A DNA stretch of 30,471 nt from Flavobacterium sp. UBA6195 (lineage in GTDB: Bacteria > Bacteroidota > Bacteroidia > Flavobacteriales > Flavobacteriaceae), in the NCBI RefSeq assembly GCF_002422095.1, contig NZ_DITB01000014.1:1-30471 (forward strand). Reading direction: 5' to 3'. The first letter of the stretch is position 1. Each line of letters starts with the position of its first letter. Both the position numbers and the translations under genes were made by a program. Below are positions 6,210-14,185 of this stretch, piece by piece. The notes under the pieces were generated by a model. It was not told the DNA's origin, did no database searches, and worked only from the letters and a program-made list of their open reading frames with translations.

Positions 6210-6400
6210 TTAATTATGAGAAGTAGAAGCAATGCAAAAAATAATTAGCCAGTGTGATGTATTGCTCCTAAAAAAATATTAAATAGTTATAATTTTAAAG
6301 ATTTTTAAATTTCTTCCTTCTGTGTTTTAAAACTTTGATTTTGAAAACGGAGTTGGTAATGTTTGTTTTAAGCTATTCGTATGTTTGTTAGCATTTTTAT

Positions 6401-6437
6401 AAAAAAAAACCGTTACTTAATTTAGCAACGGTTTTTT
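6401..6437 (-). terminator. Rho-independent terminator of the five-gene surface operon
   Basis: AAAAAACCGTT (6404-6414) pairs with AACGGTTTTTT (6427-6437). On the minus strand the A-rich left arm reads as a T run, placed right after the stop of the last operon gene at 6442. Confidence 0.85.
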
Positions 6438-6441
6438 ATAT

Positions 6442-6948
6442 TTACAGTGTATTACAATCGGTTTGAATAATGATTTGTGGAGATTGCATTCCACTAAATC
6501 CTCCAAAGAAAAAAGATTCTATTATAGGCATAATACAGTTGTATTGCATTATTGTTTGTTGCGCATTTCCATATCCTGTACCCCCCATATAAATGGTTTC
6601 TAGGTTAGGAACTACACAAGTGCTTTGTAATAGGGTAGCAGCTACGTTTCCGTAACTTGCTCCTCCAAAATAAATAGTTTCTAGCAATGGATAGGCACAA
6701 GTGCTTTGTATGAATTGTTGTTCGTCATATCCTGTTCCATTTCCGCCATAATAAATGGTTTCTAAAGAAGGAGCTATACAGTTGCCTTGGGTGAGAGTTT
6801 GTTGGTTATTACCTTCACCCACACCACCAGAATACATGGTGGTAGGCACTTTAGTATTGAATACACCTCGCATACTTGGCATAGCAATTTGAGCATTAGC
6901 GCCACATCCAATGAATAAAAGCCATAGTATAAATTTTATTTTATTCAT
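6442..6948 (-). CDS. Secreted protein made of five 27-residue single-cysteine repeats
   Basis: This 168-residue protein starts with a signal peptide (MNKIKFILWLLFIGCGANA). The rest is a tandem repeat of exactly 27 residues: Cys at 57, 84, 111, 138 and 165, and a Y/F-x-GG motif at 39, 66, 93, 120 and 147. The unit reads roughly C-x-x-P-x-LETIY-x-GG-x-x-x-G, then a Gln-rich stretch up to the next Cys. I do not recognise a named family. Regular spacing of Cys and aromatic-GG suggests a solenoid or stacked-strand structure, perhaps disulphide-linked. It is the last gene of the surface operon, 11 bp after the SUMF1-like gene, so it probably acts outside the cell with those products. Confidence 0.75.
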   Translation of the reverse strand: MNKIKFILWLLFIGCGANAQIAMPSMRGVFNTKVPTTMYSGGVGEGNNQQTLTQGNCIAPSLETIYYGGNGTGYDEQQFIQSTCAYPLLETIYFGGASYGNVAATLLQSTCVVPNLETIYMGGTGYGNAQQTIMQYNCIMPIIESFFFGGFSGMQSPQIIIQTDCNTL

Positions 6949-6959
6949 TGTAATACAAA

Positions 6960-8450
6960 TTAAAATGATCGTACACCTCTTCCACCTTGGAAGAAAGAGT
7001 AGTTGTTAAATTGTACCCAGTTTCTTCCAGATACAGAAATCCATTCACCGCCAACCCAGTTAGAACCACCGCCTTTAACCATAATTCGATTAGTTTGCCA
7101 AGTAGCCATATCAGTAGAACCATTATCAACAGATTGACCATTTTCATATAGGTTACCGTCTCCATTTTGTGTTGTAAAGTCGGAAAAATCAACATTCCAA
7201 CCTCCAATGCATGATTCCCAAACATTTCCAGTCATGTCTAAAACGCCATAGTAAGTTGCAGCTGCTTTTAAACGGTTAGAAGTAGGAGTAGCCGAAATAC
7301 CAGCGCGGTATAAACGGTTTGTACCTGCAGTATTATTACCAAGCATAGCATAATTGTTAGTAGCTGAAGCGGAACCATAGTTAGGTACGTCATAAGTATT
7401 ATTAAAGTCTGTTGAGCCCCATGCAAATTCACCTAAAACAGGATTTTGATTTCCTCTACATGCTTTTTCGTATTCAAATTCTGTCATTGGTCTTATGGCT
7501 GCCCAGTCTAAGAAAGCAAAGAAATTTTTCACGTTTAAAACAACAGGAATGCCTAAACCGTCTTCATCTTCGTTATATACACCGTTATTGTTTAAATCGT
7601 TTGCATAAACAGCAGGAATAATTTGAGAGGTATTGTTACCTGGAGTAGCAATTACGATTCTAGGTGAATTGTTACCACAAGGCCAGCAGTGAAATTCAGT
7701 GCCTGCAGGAGAATCAGGTGGAGTAAGATTTGGTTGGTAGTCTCTTTGCATTCTAATTTGCTGATTAAAGCTAAGTGTATTTAAAAAGGCTACATATTGA
7801 CCAGCCGTAATTTCGTATTTCATGCAGTAAAATCTATTGTATCCTAATGGGAAAGAAGCGGGTAAACTTCCAGAAGAGCCCAAATTGTCTCTTTGGTAGT
7901 TAGAAGCAGCACCTAATCCTGCGTTTTGAATAGCAGCATTGATTAAAAGAGGATTTCCACTAGGATCTGAAAGAGTATGGAAATATTGTTGAGATCCATC
8001 TCCAATATAAAAATCACCTTCAGGGATGTTTACCATTTCCATACCATATACACCAATGTTATCACTTCCAATAGGAGAATTTAATGTTAATGTAACGGTT
8101 GCCATAGTTATATTTCCAATCCCTACAGCACTTCTTCTAATGAATACTCCTTTGTTATCAAGTACTTGGTCTACTTGTAATACCCCTCCAGTAACACTAT
8201 TACCAGATGCTGCTATATCTGCATGTACCCATGGACTAGGTGCATTACTAACACAACTTTGTCTTTTTACAAATACCCAAACAGCATCCCAATTAGAAGG
8301 TCCTGTAGTAACATACCAACTGTTGTCCCATTTTATGGTAAAGGTTACAGTACTACCACTTACAGTAGGTGTACCGATAATTAAATTATTAGCATAACTG
8401 TTTATGTTAGATGCTAAAAATAAGATGGTTATTAAGGCTATTTTTTTCAT
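6960..8450 (-). CDS. Secreted SUMF1-fold (formylglycine-generating-enzyme-like) protein without catalytic cysteines
   Basis: This protein has 496 residues with a signal peptide (MKKIALITILFLASNINSYA). An N-terminal beta-rich region of about 130 residues is followed by a SUMF1/FGE-sulfatase-type domain: MVNIPEGDFYIGDGS, FYCMKYEITAGQYVAFLN, IRPMTEFEYEKACRG, GVLDMTGNVWES and the end KGGGSNW ... SGRNWVQ ... GGRGVRSF. True formylglycine-generating enzymes carry two Cys in the segment after KGGS; here that segment (SNWVGGEWISVSGRNW) has none. Conversion of sulfatase Cys to formylglycine is therefore unlikely, and a structural or binding role on the surface is more plausible. It sits between the repeat-rich surface protein and the Cys-repeat protein in one operon. 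Confidence 0.8.
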   Translation of the reverse strand: MKKIALITILFLASNINSYANNLIIGTPTVSGSTVTFTIKWDNSWYVTTGPSNWDAVWVFVKRQSCVSNAPSPWVHADIAASGNSVTGGVLQVDQVLDNKGVFIRRSAVGIGNITMATVTLTLNSPIGSDNIGVYGMEMVNIPEGDFYIGDGSQQYFHTLSDPSGNPLLINAAIQNAGLGAASNYQRDNLGSSGSLPASFPLGYNRFYCMKYEITAGQYVAFLNTLSFNQQIRMQRDYQPNLTPPDSPAGTEFHCWPCGNNSPRIVIATPGNNTSQIIPAVYANDLNNNGVYNEDEDGLGIPVVLNVKNFFAFLDWAAIRPMTEFEYEKACRGNQNPVLGEFAWGSTDFNNTYDVPNYGSASATNNYAMLGNNTAGTNRLYRAGISATPTSNRLKAAATYYGVLDMTGNVWESCIGGWNVDFSDFTTQNGDGNLYENGQSVDNGSTDMATWQTNRIMVKGGGSNWVGGEWISVSGRNWVQFNNYSFFQGGRGVRSF

Positions 8451-8484
8451 ATTTTTTCTATTGTTTAATCTTTAGTAATTGAAT

Positions 8485-10578
8485 TTATTGCATGTCTCCG
8501 GCAGTAACGATAATACCACCACCAATATTTACAATGGTAGCAATGGCATAGTTGCCAGCTGTAGCTGTATAGTTGTTTCGGTTTTTTAGTGTTACGCCAC
8601 TACCACCAGCAAAATTAATTTTGTTAGCGTCATCACTTTTTTGTAATACCATACAGTTAAATCCGACAGGAAGGTTGTTTTCAAACGTAATGGTAATTTG
8701 TGAACTAGGATTACATATTAATACTTTTCCTTTGTATAATTCTGCATTTGTAGCATTGATTGTGAAATTATTAGTTATTTCTGCACTTATTTCAGCATTT
8801 GCTGTTATAGAGCCATAGGTATTTACATTTGTAATGTTAGAATCTCCAATTTGAACAGTATTTGGGTTTTGAGCATAAGCATTAGCACCAATAGCGATAG
8901 CATTAGTGCCATTTGTTTGTGCATTGTATCCAATAGCTACTGCATTTTCTGGTTGGTTGTTATTACCGGCAAAGGAACCTACTGCTACGGCATTAAGCCC
9001 TTGGTTGTATTGTGCTGCAGCATAACCTACTGCAACAGCTCCTTCAGCTTGAGGTCCTTGCGCTGTATTACTTCCTATGGCAATTGAGTGTTCCCCTTGT
9101 CCTCCAGAACCCGAAACATAACCAATAGCGACATTAGAACTATTTGTTATGAAATAACTATTTGAGTCGACAGTACCATCTGCTTTTAAGAATTGTGAAG
9201 CTAATCCCCCGGGTATACTAAACGCATTAGCTGTTACACTATTAGTAAAACGGCCACTACCTTCAACATCTAATTTAAATTGAGGTAAGTAATTACCTCC
9301 AATACCAAAGTTTCCATTTTCGTCAATGATAACTCGACTACAACATCCCCCTTGATAGATTGAAAAGTTGAATCCTGAGTTTCCAATTTCCCATGTGCTA
9401 CCGTTATTAAACACTACTGATGGTGTAAATAACTGTCCTGTTAAAGTACCTCCTGCTAATGGCAAAAAATTATTTCCTATAGAAGTTACTTGACTGTCTA
9501 CATATGTTTTAACAGCTAGTTCTGTTGGGAATTTCGTGTTAGTAGCGTCAGCTAAAGTAGCGTCAGTAGATTTGTTAATGGCATCTTCTTTAAGTGCGAT
9601 AGCGGCATTTGCAGCAGCTTCGTTAGCGTCTACATCGGCTTGAACAGCAGCTATAGCAGTAGTAGTGTTATTAGTAACTGATACCACTTGACCGTCTACA
9701 TATGTTTTAACAGCTAGTTCTGTTGGGAATTTTGTGTTAGTAGCGTCAGCTAAAGTAGCGTCAGTAGATTTGTTAATGGCATCTTCTTTAAGTGCGATAG
9801 CGGCATTTGCAGCAGCTTCGTTAGCGTCTACATCGGCTTGAACAGTAGCTATAGCAGTAGTAGTGTTATTAGTAACCGATACCACTTGACCGTCTACATA
9901 TGTTTTAACAGCTAGTTCTGTTGGGAATTTTGTGTTAGTAGCGTCAGCTAAAGTAGCGTCAGTAGATTTGTTACTACTATTTTCTTTTGTATTTAAAGCG
10001 TTTTGAGTAGCTGTACTAATTGGTTTATTTAGATCGCTAGTATTCTCTACTTGGTCTAAACCTAAATTAGTTTTAGCTTCTAAAATAGTAGTTCCGTTTG
10101 TTCCTCCATTTTCAATAGTAACTACGCCAGTAATATTGGTAGCATTTGTAGCATTAAAACTGTTGTAAGAAAAAGGAACAACAGAGAATGGTTGGTTACT
10201 AATTTCTTCAAAATTAGAACAGTTGCCAGATATATCTAATCGAACCACTAAACTTTTTATCGTAGTGTTCCAGTTGATATTGTTAAAAGAACTGGCATAA
10301 CCGTCTACTTGATTTCCAGAGCCTATAAGTAAATTTACCATTCCAAATTTATCTGTTTGTGTGGTAATATTCTCCACATACTCTGATTGATTGCTGTTAT
10401 CTACAATTGTAAATTGAAGACATACATTTTTAAGCGCTAAAGGCACATTAGTATTATTAACCCCAGGATTTGCATCGCCAATAGGTTTATAAATAACTGC
10501 TTGATAGGTTATACCATTTGTTTGAGCGTGCAACAAAGGTGTAACAGAAAGCAAGAATAATAATAGTATCTTTTTCAT
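8485..10578 (-). CDS. Large secreted repeat protein with YadA-head-like motifs
   Basis: This protein has 697 residues with a signal peptide (MKKILLLFLLSVTPLLHA). Residues about 20-190 are a beta-rich region found in many Bacteroidota surface proteins (ITYQAVIYKP...). About 205-365 is a tandem of 66-residue units (STDATLADATNTKFPTELAV ... NEAAANAAIALKEDAINK) likely to be helical or coiled. About 480-580 contains repeated AIAIG/AVAVG motifs (HSIAIGSNTAQG, GAVAVGYAAAQ, NAVAVGSFAG, NAVAIGYNAQ, NAIAIGANA) like the left-handed beta-roll head of YadA-type trimeric adhesins. The C-terminus is a beta-rich domain ending in GGIIVTAGDMQ. There is no YadA membrane anchor and no T9SS domain. It could form a trimeric surface fibre. 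It starts 9 bp after the upstream beta-barrel gene. Confidence 0.7.
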   Translation of the reverse strand: MKKILLLFLLSVTPLLHAQTNGITYQAVIYKPIGDANPGVNNTNVPLALKNVCLQFTIVDNSNQSEYVENITTQTDKFGMVNLLIGSGNQVDGYASSFNNINWNTTIKSLVVRLDISGNCSNFEEISNQPFSVVPFSYNSFNATNATNITGVVTIENGGTNGTTILEAKTNLGLDQVENTSDLNKPISTATQNALNTKENSSNKSTDATLADATNTKFPTELAVKTYVDGQVVSVTNNTTTAIATVQADVDANEAAANAAIALKEDAINKSTDATLADATNTKFPTELAVKTYVDGQVVSVTNNTTTAIAAVQADVDANEAAANAAIALKEDAINKSTDATLADATNTKFPTELAVKTYVDSQVTSIGNNFLPLAGGTLTGQLFTPSVVFNNGSTWEIGNSGFNFSIYQGGCCSRVIIDENGNFGIGGNYLPQFKLDVEGSGRFTNSVTANAFSIPGGLASQFLKADGTVDSNSYFITNSSNVAIGYVSGSGGQGEHSIAIGSNTAQGPQAEGAVAVGYAAAQYNQGLNAVAVGSFAGNNNQPENAVAIGYNAQTNGTNAIAIGANAYAQNPNTVQIGDSNITNVNTYGSITANAEISAEITNNFTINATNAELYKGKVLICNPSSQITITFENNLPVGFNCMVLQKSDDANKINFAGGSGVTLKNRNNYTATAGNYAIATIVNIGGGIIVTAGDMQ
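9487..9966 (-). repeat. 198-bp in-frame tandem repeat, about 2.4 copies
   Basis: The marker catatgtttt recurs at 9501, 9699 and 9897, exactly 198 bp apart (66 codons). Copies at 9769-9966 and 9571-9768 differ by only a few substitutions, and a third partial copy extends to about 9487. Near-identity means copy number can change by recombination or slippage without breaking the frame. Confidence 0.9.
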
Positions 10579-10587
10579 AAAATAGAA

Positions 10588-11205
10588 TTAATGATTTATA
10601 GTAAAATGGATACCTAATAAAATTTGATTGGTTTTAAAGGCTAATTTTTCATTAGTATTATTTGAGGTATTAATCGAATATAAATATCCATAGCCTAAAC
10701 TAATGAACCCCACATTATTTAATTTGTAATTAGTGTGAATACTTCCAGATGCTCCGACAAATAATCCAGAGAATTCTTTTTGTTTTATAAGGTCGAAAAT
10801 TTCACCATCTGTATTTTGTTTACCGTAAATAATGGTTGATAGATTAATACCACCTTTAGCTGTAAGGCTAAAGAAAGAAGATATTTTGTGATTGTACTGT
10901 ATGCTTGATTGAGCACCAAGATATTTAGTATTCCATTCATATGAATTTGCGGCATTACCTGCTACTGCATTGAAATTATTGAGAGTAACAGCAAATGAGT
11001 ACATGAAATCTTTGTTTCGAATAGGTATAGCGTATCCTATTTCATAAGTAGTTCCAGTACCACTTTGTAATTTAGTAGACATGGATTGTCCGTTTGTTTC
11101 AAATTCATATTTTGTAAAATTATTTCCCATATTTAGGTATAATTCTTGGGCAAAAGAATTTGAAATGAAAAGGATTGTTAAGAAGAATAGTAATTTTTTT
11201 CTCAT
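10588..11205 (-). CDS. Outer-membrane beta-barrel protein
   Basis: This 205-residue protein has a signal peptide (MRKKLLFFLTILFISNSFA). The remainder alternates short amphipathic strands and turns (TGTTYEIGYAIPI, FMYSFAVTLNNF, SIQYNHKISSFFSLTAKGGINLS, GFISLGYGYLYSI, NQILLGIHFTINH) and ends close to an aromatic or hydrophobic strand. This is typical of small 8-stranded OmpA/OmpW-like barrels of Bacteroidota. Its ATG overlaps the stop of the upstream T9SS gene by 4 bp (ATGA), so translation is coupled. It might anchor or help export the other operon products; this cannot be shown from sequence. Confidence 0.7.
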   Translation of the reverse strand: MRKKLLFFLTILFISNSFAQELYLNMGNNFTKYEFETNGQSMSTKLQSGTGTTYEIGYAIPIRNKDFMYSFAVTLNNFNAVAGNAANSYEWNTKYLGAQSSIQYNHKISSFFSLTAKGGINLSTIIYGKQNTDGEIFDLIKQKEFSGLFVGASGSIHTNYKLNNVGFISLGYGYLYSINTSNNTNEKLAFKTNQILLGIHFTINH

Positions 11206-11684
11206 TGTGTTTTCAATAAATTAATTGTGTAATAGTAATTTTTAGTAGCAACTTTTACAATGTATTTTCCGTCGGCAAAATTTAAATCATTAAGTGTTAA
11301 AGTTGTTTCGTTTAATGAACTTTCCTTAGCATAAATGATTCTGCCTAATACATCAAAAAATGTGATGCTTACGTTTTCATTAAGTGGTTTTGAAAACTGA
11401 AAGTTTATCCTATTTATAAATGGGTTTGGATAAACGGTAATTTTAATATCGTTAGCTAGCGTAGCATTGGTACTCATTTTAAGAGCAGATTGTTGGAAAC
11501 CTTGTTCTACTCGAATTTGGTTATTTGAGTAACTTCCAATTACACTTTGCTGTCCGATAGATTGTCTGACTGCAATGCCACTTTCTAAAAGGACATTTTG
11601 CCCTTGACTGGCCACCATTTGATGATGAAGTTCTTGAGCGCTTGCAGTAACACTTAAAAGTAGTAGTGCGATTTTTTTTACCAT
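11202..11684 (-). CDS. Small T9SS cargo protein, first gene of the surface operon
   Basis: This is a 160-residue protein: a signal peptide (MVKKIALLLLSVTASA), then a short mature part with ESGIAVRQSIGQQSVIGSY and VEQGFQQS, a common lead-in to T9SS-sorted proteins of Bacteroidota. Residues from about 78 form a T9SS type A sorting domain (ITVYPNPFINRINFQFS, ITFFDVLGRIIY, FADGKYIVKVAT). The passenger is so short that the protein is mostly sorting domain. It may act as a surface connector or as a signal for the rest of the operon. The ATG at 11684 faces the AraC-type regulator gene across 254 bp. I found no clear TAnnTTTG box for it. Confidence 0.75.
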   Translation of the reverse strand: MVKKIALLLLSVTASAQELHHQMVASQGQNVLLESGIAVRQSIGQQSVIGSYSNNQIRVEQGFQQSALKMSTNATLANDIKITVYPNPFINRINFQFSKPLNENVSITFFDVLGRIIYAKESSLNETTLTLNDLNFADGKYIVKVATKNYYYTINLLKTQ

Positions 11685-11938
11685 ATTTTGTAATTTGTAT
11701 GCAATTTACGATTCGCTTCATTTTAAAAAAGGGAGTGTAGATTTTGAAATAATTTTTATGAACTTTTAATAACAATTTTTAATGTTTTAGTAACGGATTT
11801 TTTAAATTGTATGTATAGAATAGTTGTTGTTAAAAACAATTAGTACAAAGAAAACTTTTTATATCTTTACATGATTAATTATTTTTTTCCCCCTAAAGAA
11901 CATATTTTTTTTGAGTATTAATTCTTTATAATCTAAGT

Positions 11939-13147
11939 ATGCTTGAAAATTTATTTGTCTTCTCAACAGGTTTGATAGGGTTATTAGCTATTGCTCAAAT
12001 TTTTATACGTTTTAAATCAAATTATATAGCTAACGTATATTTAATTTTGATTTTATCGATAATTGTAGTTCGATTTTTGGTTATTGGATTTTTAAGTTTA
12101 TTTAATCCTTTATATCTTAATATAATTTTAAATAATTATAATAATGTTTTGATTATAGTTATTCCTTTAACCTTTTTATATTTTAATAATTTAGTTACAA
12201 ATCGAAAAAAGATAATAACTTCTGATGCTTATCATATGGTTATACCATTAGCATTTATAATTATTGATTTTTTAGATGATCATCAACTCTTAGCAATACC
12301 ATTTAAAAATCGTATTTTTCTTTCTTTTTTTCTGATTTATATTGTTTTTTATATTGTATATAATTACGAAATTTTGCGTAGAGGAGTTTGGAGTAAAAGC
12401 AGTCCAATTTCATTTATAAATAAGCAAAATAAAATAATTAAGAAATGGACTATTTTTTTATTTTCTTTATTATTTTTAATGGGTCTTCGATTGATGATTT
12501 CGTTGTTTTTAGAAGTAACAAATAATCATTATGAATATGGAAGGTCTTTTATTTGGATATCATGCAGTATTTGGTTGTTTATTTTTTTACGGATATTAAT
12601 TTTTCCTGAAGTTCTCAAAGGATATTTGTATCATAAAGTAGATATTTCTTCATCAGAGAAAGTTATCACTATATCAACAATGTGGAAAAGAGATGAAGGT
12701 TTTGTCATAACAAATGTTCAGGATTTAAAATTGCAAAAAAAGATAATTAATTTATTAGAGGGATATAAAGATACGCTTGATGATGTTAAAAAGCATTCTA
12801 AATTATTTAGAGATGCAAAAATTTCATTAGGTGATTTAGCATATAAACTTGATATTCCTAAAAGCCATCTTACTTTTCTTTTTAAATATTATTCAGAAAT
12901 TTCGTTTTCAGATTTTAAAAAGGCTGTTAGAATTGAGGATGCATTAGGATTAATAGATGAAGGTTATTTGAGTCATAACACATTTGATTCTTTAGCAAGA
13001 TTAGTTGGTTTTGCTTCTTACAATCCTTTTTATACAAGCTTTAGAGAAATTGTAGGAGTAACTCCTCAGGATTATTATAATAATTATGAGCACTATAGAG
13101 TGCATTATCAAATTCGTAGTTTTCGAGATAATTTATCAATTACATAA
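11939..13147 (+). CDS. Membrane-anchored AraC-family transcriptional regulator
   Basis: This is a 402-residue protein. Residues 1-230 contain about seven hydrophobic segments (for example LLAIAQIFI, VYLILILSIIVVRFLVIGFL, HMVIPLAFIIIDFL, FLSFFLIYIVFYIVY, WTIFLFSLLFLMGL, FIWISCSIWLFIFLRILIF). A linker leads to an AraC-type double HTH at about 300-385: SLGDLAYKLDIPKSHLTFLF, FDSLARLVGFASYNPFYTSF and REIVGVTPQDYY. Membrane-bound AraC regulators of this layout are common in Flavobacteriaceae and probably respond to an envelope signal, though none has a ligand that can be named here. Its divergent position relative to the five-gene surface operon makes that operon its most likely target. Confidence 0.8.
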   Translation: MLENLFVFSTGLIGLLAIAQIFIRFKSNYIANVYLILILSIIVVRFLVIGFLSLFNPLYLNIILNNYNNVLIIVIPLTFLYFNNLVTNRKKIITSDAYHMVIPLAFIIIDFLDDHQLLAIPFKNRIFLSFFLIYIVFYIVYNYEILRRGVWSKSSPISFINKQNKIIKKWTIFLFSLLFLMGLRLMISLFLEVTNNHYEYGRSFIWISCSIWLFIFLRILIFPEVLKGYLYHKVDISSSEKVITISTMWKRDEGFVITNVQDLKLQKKIINLLEGYKDTLDDVKKHSKLFRDAKISLGDLAYKLDIPKSHLTFLFKYYSEISFSDFKKAVRIEDALGLIDEGYLSHNTFDSLARLVGFASYNPFYTSFREIVGVTPQDYYNNYEHYRVHYQIRSFRDNLSIT

Positions 13148-13178
13148 AAAAAACGCTCAAGTTATCTTGAGTGTTTTA
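13146..13178 (+). terminator. Rho-independent terminator after the AraC-type regulator gene
   Basis: AACGCTCAAG (13152-13161) pairs with CTTGAGTGTT (13166-13175), with one G-T pair and loop TTAT. An A run lies before it and T residues after, so it could work in both directions. Confidence 0.8.
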
Positions 13179-13216
13179 TATTAATAATTTATGTAATCTG
13201 TAATTTCTAAGCCGTA
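13177..13216 (-). pseudogene. ribBA 3'-end remnant (direct repeat of 15801-15840)
   Basis: Read on the minus strand this stretch encodes YGLEITDYINY and a TAA stop. It nearly repeats the last residues of the intact RibBA at 15805 (YGLEITDYVNY). The two 40-bp segments align without gaps at 35 of 40 positions. Of the five differences, four are synonymous and one is Val to Ile, so this was once part of a real ribBA homologue rather than a chance match. Nothing recognisable of ribBA remains further upstream. The two copies have the same orientation and flank the PAP2-eptA segment. Confidence 0.75.
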
Positions 13217-13358
13217 TTGAAATATATTTCAGTGGGTATTTTTTACTCTTTAATTTAGAATGTTAGTTTTTTAAATATAAATTAAGATATCATTAATTTT
13301 TATAAAAAAATGTAACTATTTTGATTTTTTTTTATTTTTAACGAATTAATTATTTAAA

Positions 13359-14185
13359 ATGAACGAAGTCGTAATTACCAACTTTAATAAAATAAATCCT
13401 AGATTATTTTTATTTCCATTTTTTATCATTCTAATTCTAGTTTTATTTTTTTTAATGAATGATGCCTTTAGTGTTCAAGGTTATTTAGCAATTCAAAAGG
13501 ATTGGTTTTATGATTTGAATCATTATTTTGGAAAATATGAGGCAACTGCTTTTAATTTGACGCAATTAGGTGATGCTTCTATATTTTTATCTTTTTTAAT
13601 TTTATTGGTAATTTATGCACCTAAATTTTGGGAATCGTTGTTATCTGTTTTGCTAGTTTCTGCAGTTTTATGTAAGTTTTTAAAAGAGTTGTTTTCAATA
13701 CCTAGACCTGCCGAAATTTTAAATAAGGATAGTTTTATTATTGTAGGAAGAACTTTAGATGGTTTTAGTAGCTTACCCTCTGGACATACCGTTACCGTTT
13801 TTACGATTTTAACTGTAATCCTTTTTGCTTTTATGCCAAAAAAATCATATATAAAGGCATTTGGATTTTTCTTCTACTTGGTTTTGGGTATTTAATTGGA
13901 TTATCTAGAGTTGCAGTTGGAGCTCATTTTCCTTTTGATGTTTTTATAGGAAGTGTTATCGGATATTGTTCTGGTCTGTTAGGAATAATAATTACTAGAA
14001 GATATAAAATTTGGAACTGGTTTTGTTTTAAGAAATTTACTCCGCTATTTATTATTGCTATTATTGCCTGTTGTGTTTCCGTTTCAATAAAAATTTATTA
14101 TGAAAAAAGTTTAGTGTTTTATTTGGTATTAATTAGTTTATTTGTGGCTCTTTATAAATTTATTTATGTTTACATTAAAAAATAA
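13359..14185 (+). pseudogene. PAP2-family membrane phosphatase (LpxE-like), frameshifted
   Basis: The first frame (178 residues, to 13895) has membrane segments and the PAP2 motifs K-x6-RP (KELFSIPRP) and PSGH (LPSGHT). It then stops before the third motif. The third motif, SR-x5-H-x3-D (LSRVAVGAHFPFD), follows at once in another frame, which runs to TAA 14183-14185. Adding one T to the TTTTT run at 13866-13870 would restore KAFGFFLLLGFGYLIGLSRVAVGAH and a 275-residue protein. As it stands the product lacks its catalytic His and is inactive, unless this is a sequencing error or slippage corrects it. The 3' end overlaps the eptA start by 20 bp. That pairing suggests lipid A 1-phosphatase activity, as in the adjacent lpxE-eptA genes of Helicobacter. 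Another lipid phosphate substrate is possible. Confidence 0.75.

Larger units (their letters stand above)
5415..6400. other. About 1 kb without genes, rich in inverted and direct repeats
   Basis: I see no convincing coding sequence here. The stretch contains three long inverted repeats (5612-5705, 5766-5848, 5860-5968), a CCAACGC motif that recurs at 5575, 5613, 5699 and 5862, and a 56-bp direct repeat (5988-6043 and 6154-6209). A 13-bp tandem (agatgctgaaacg twice, about 6029-6054) lies at the end of the first direct-repeat copy. Its GC content is visibly higher than that of the genes around it. Confidence 0.7.

Noticed and set aside
6941..7225. Minus-strand frame of 94 codons with hydrophobic segments
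   Set aside because: It lies within the SUMF1-like gene in another frame; the SUMF1 frame has clear motifs and a signal peptide.
9487..9966. Tandem repeats as a possible CRISPR array
   Set aside because: The 198-bp units are contiguous and coding, with no repeat-spacer alternation and no cas genes.
11521..11775. Minus-strand frame of 84 codons upstream of the surface operon
   Set aside because: It overlaps the signal peptide and body of the T9SS cargo gene in another frame and has a low-complexity basic sequence.
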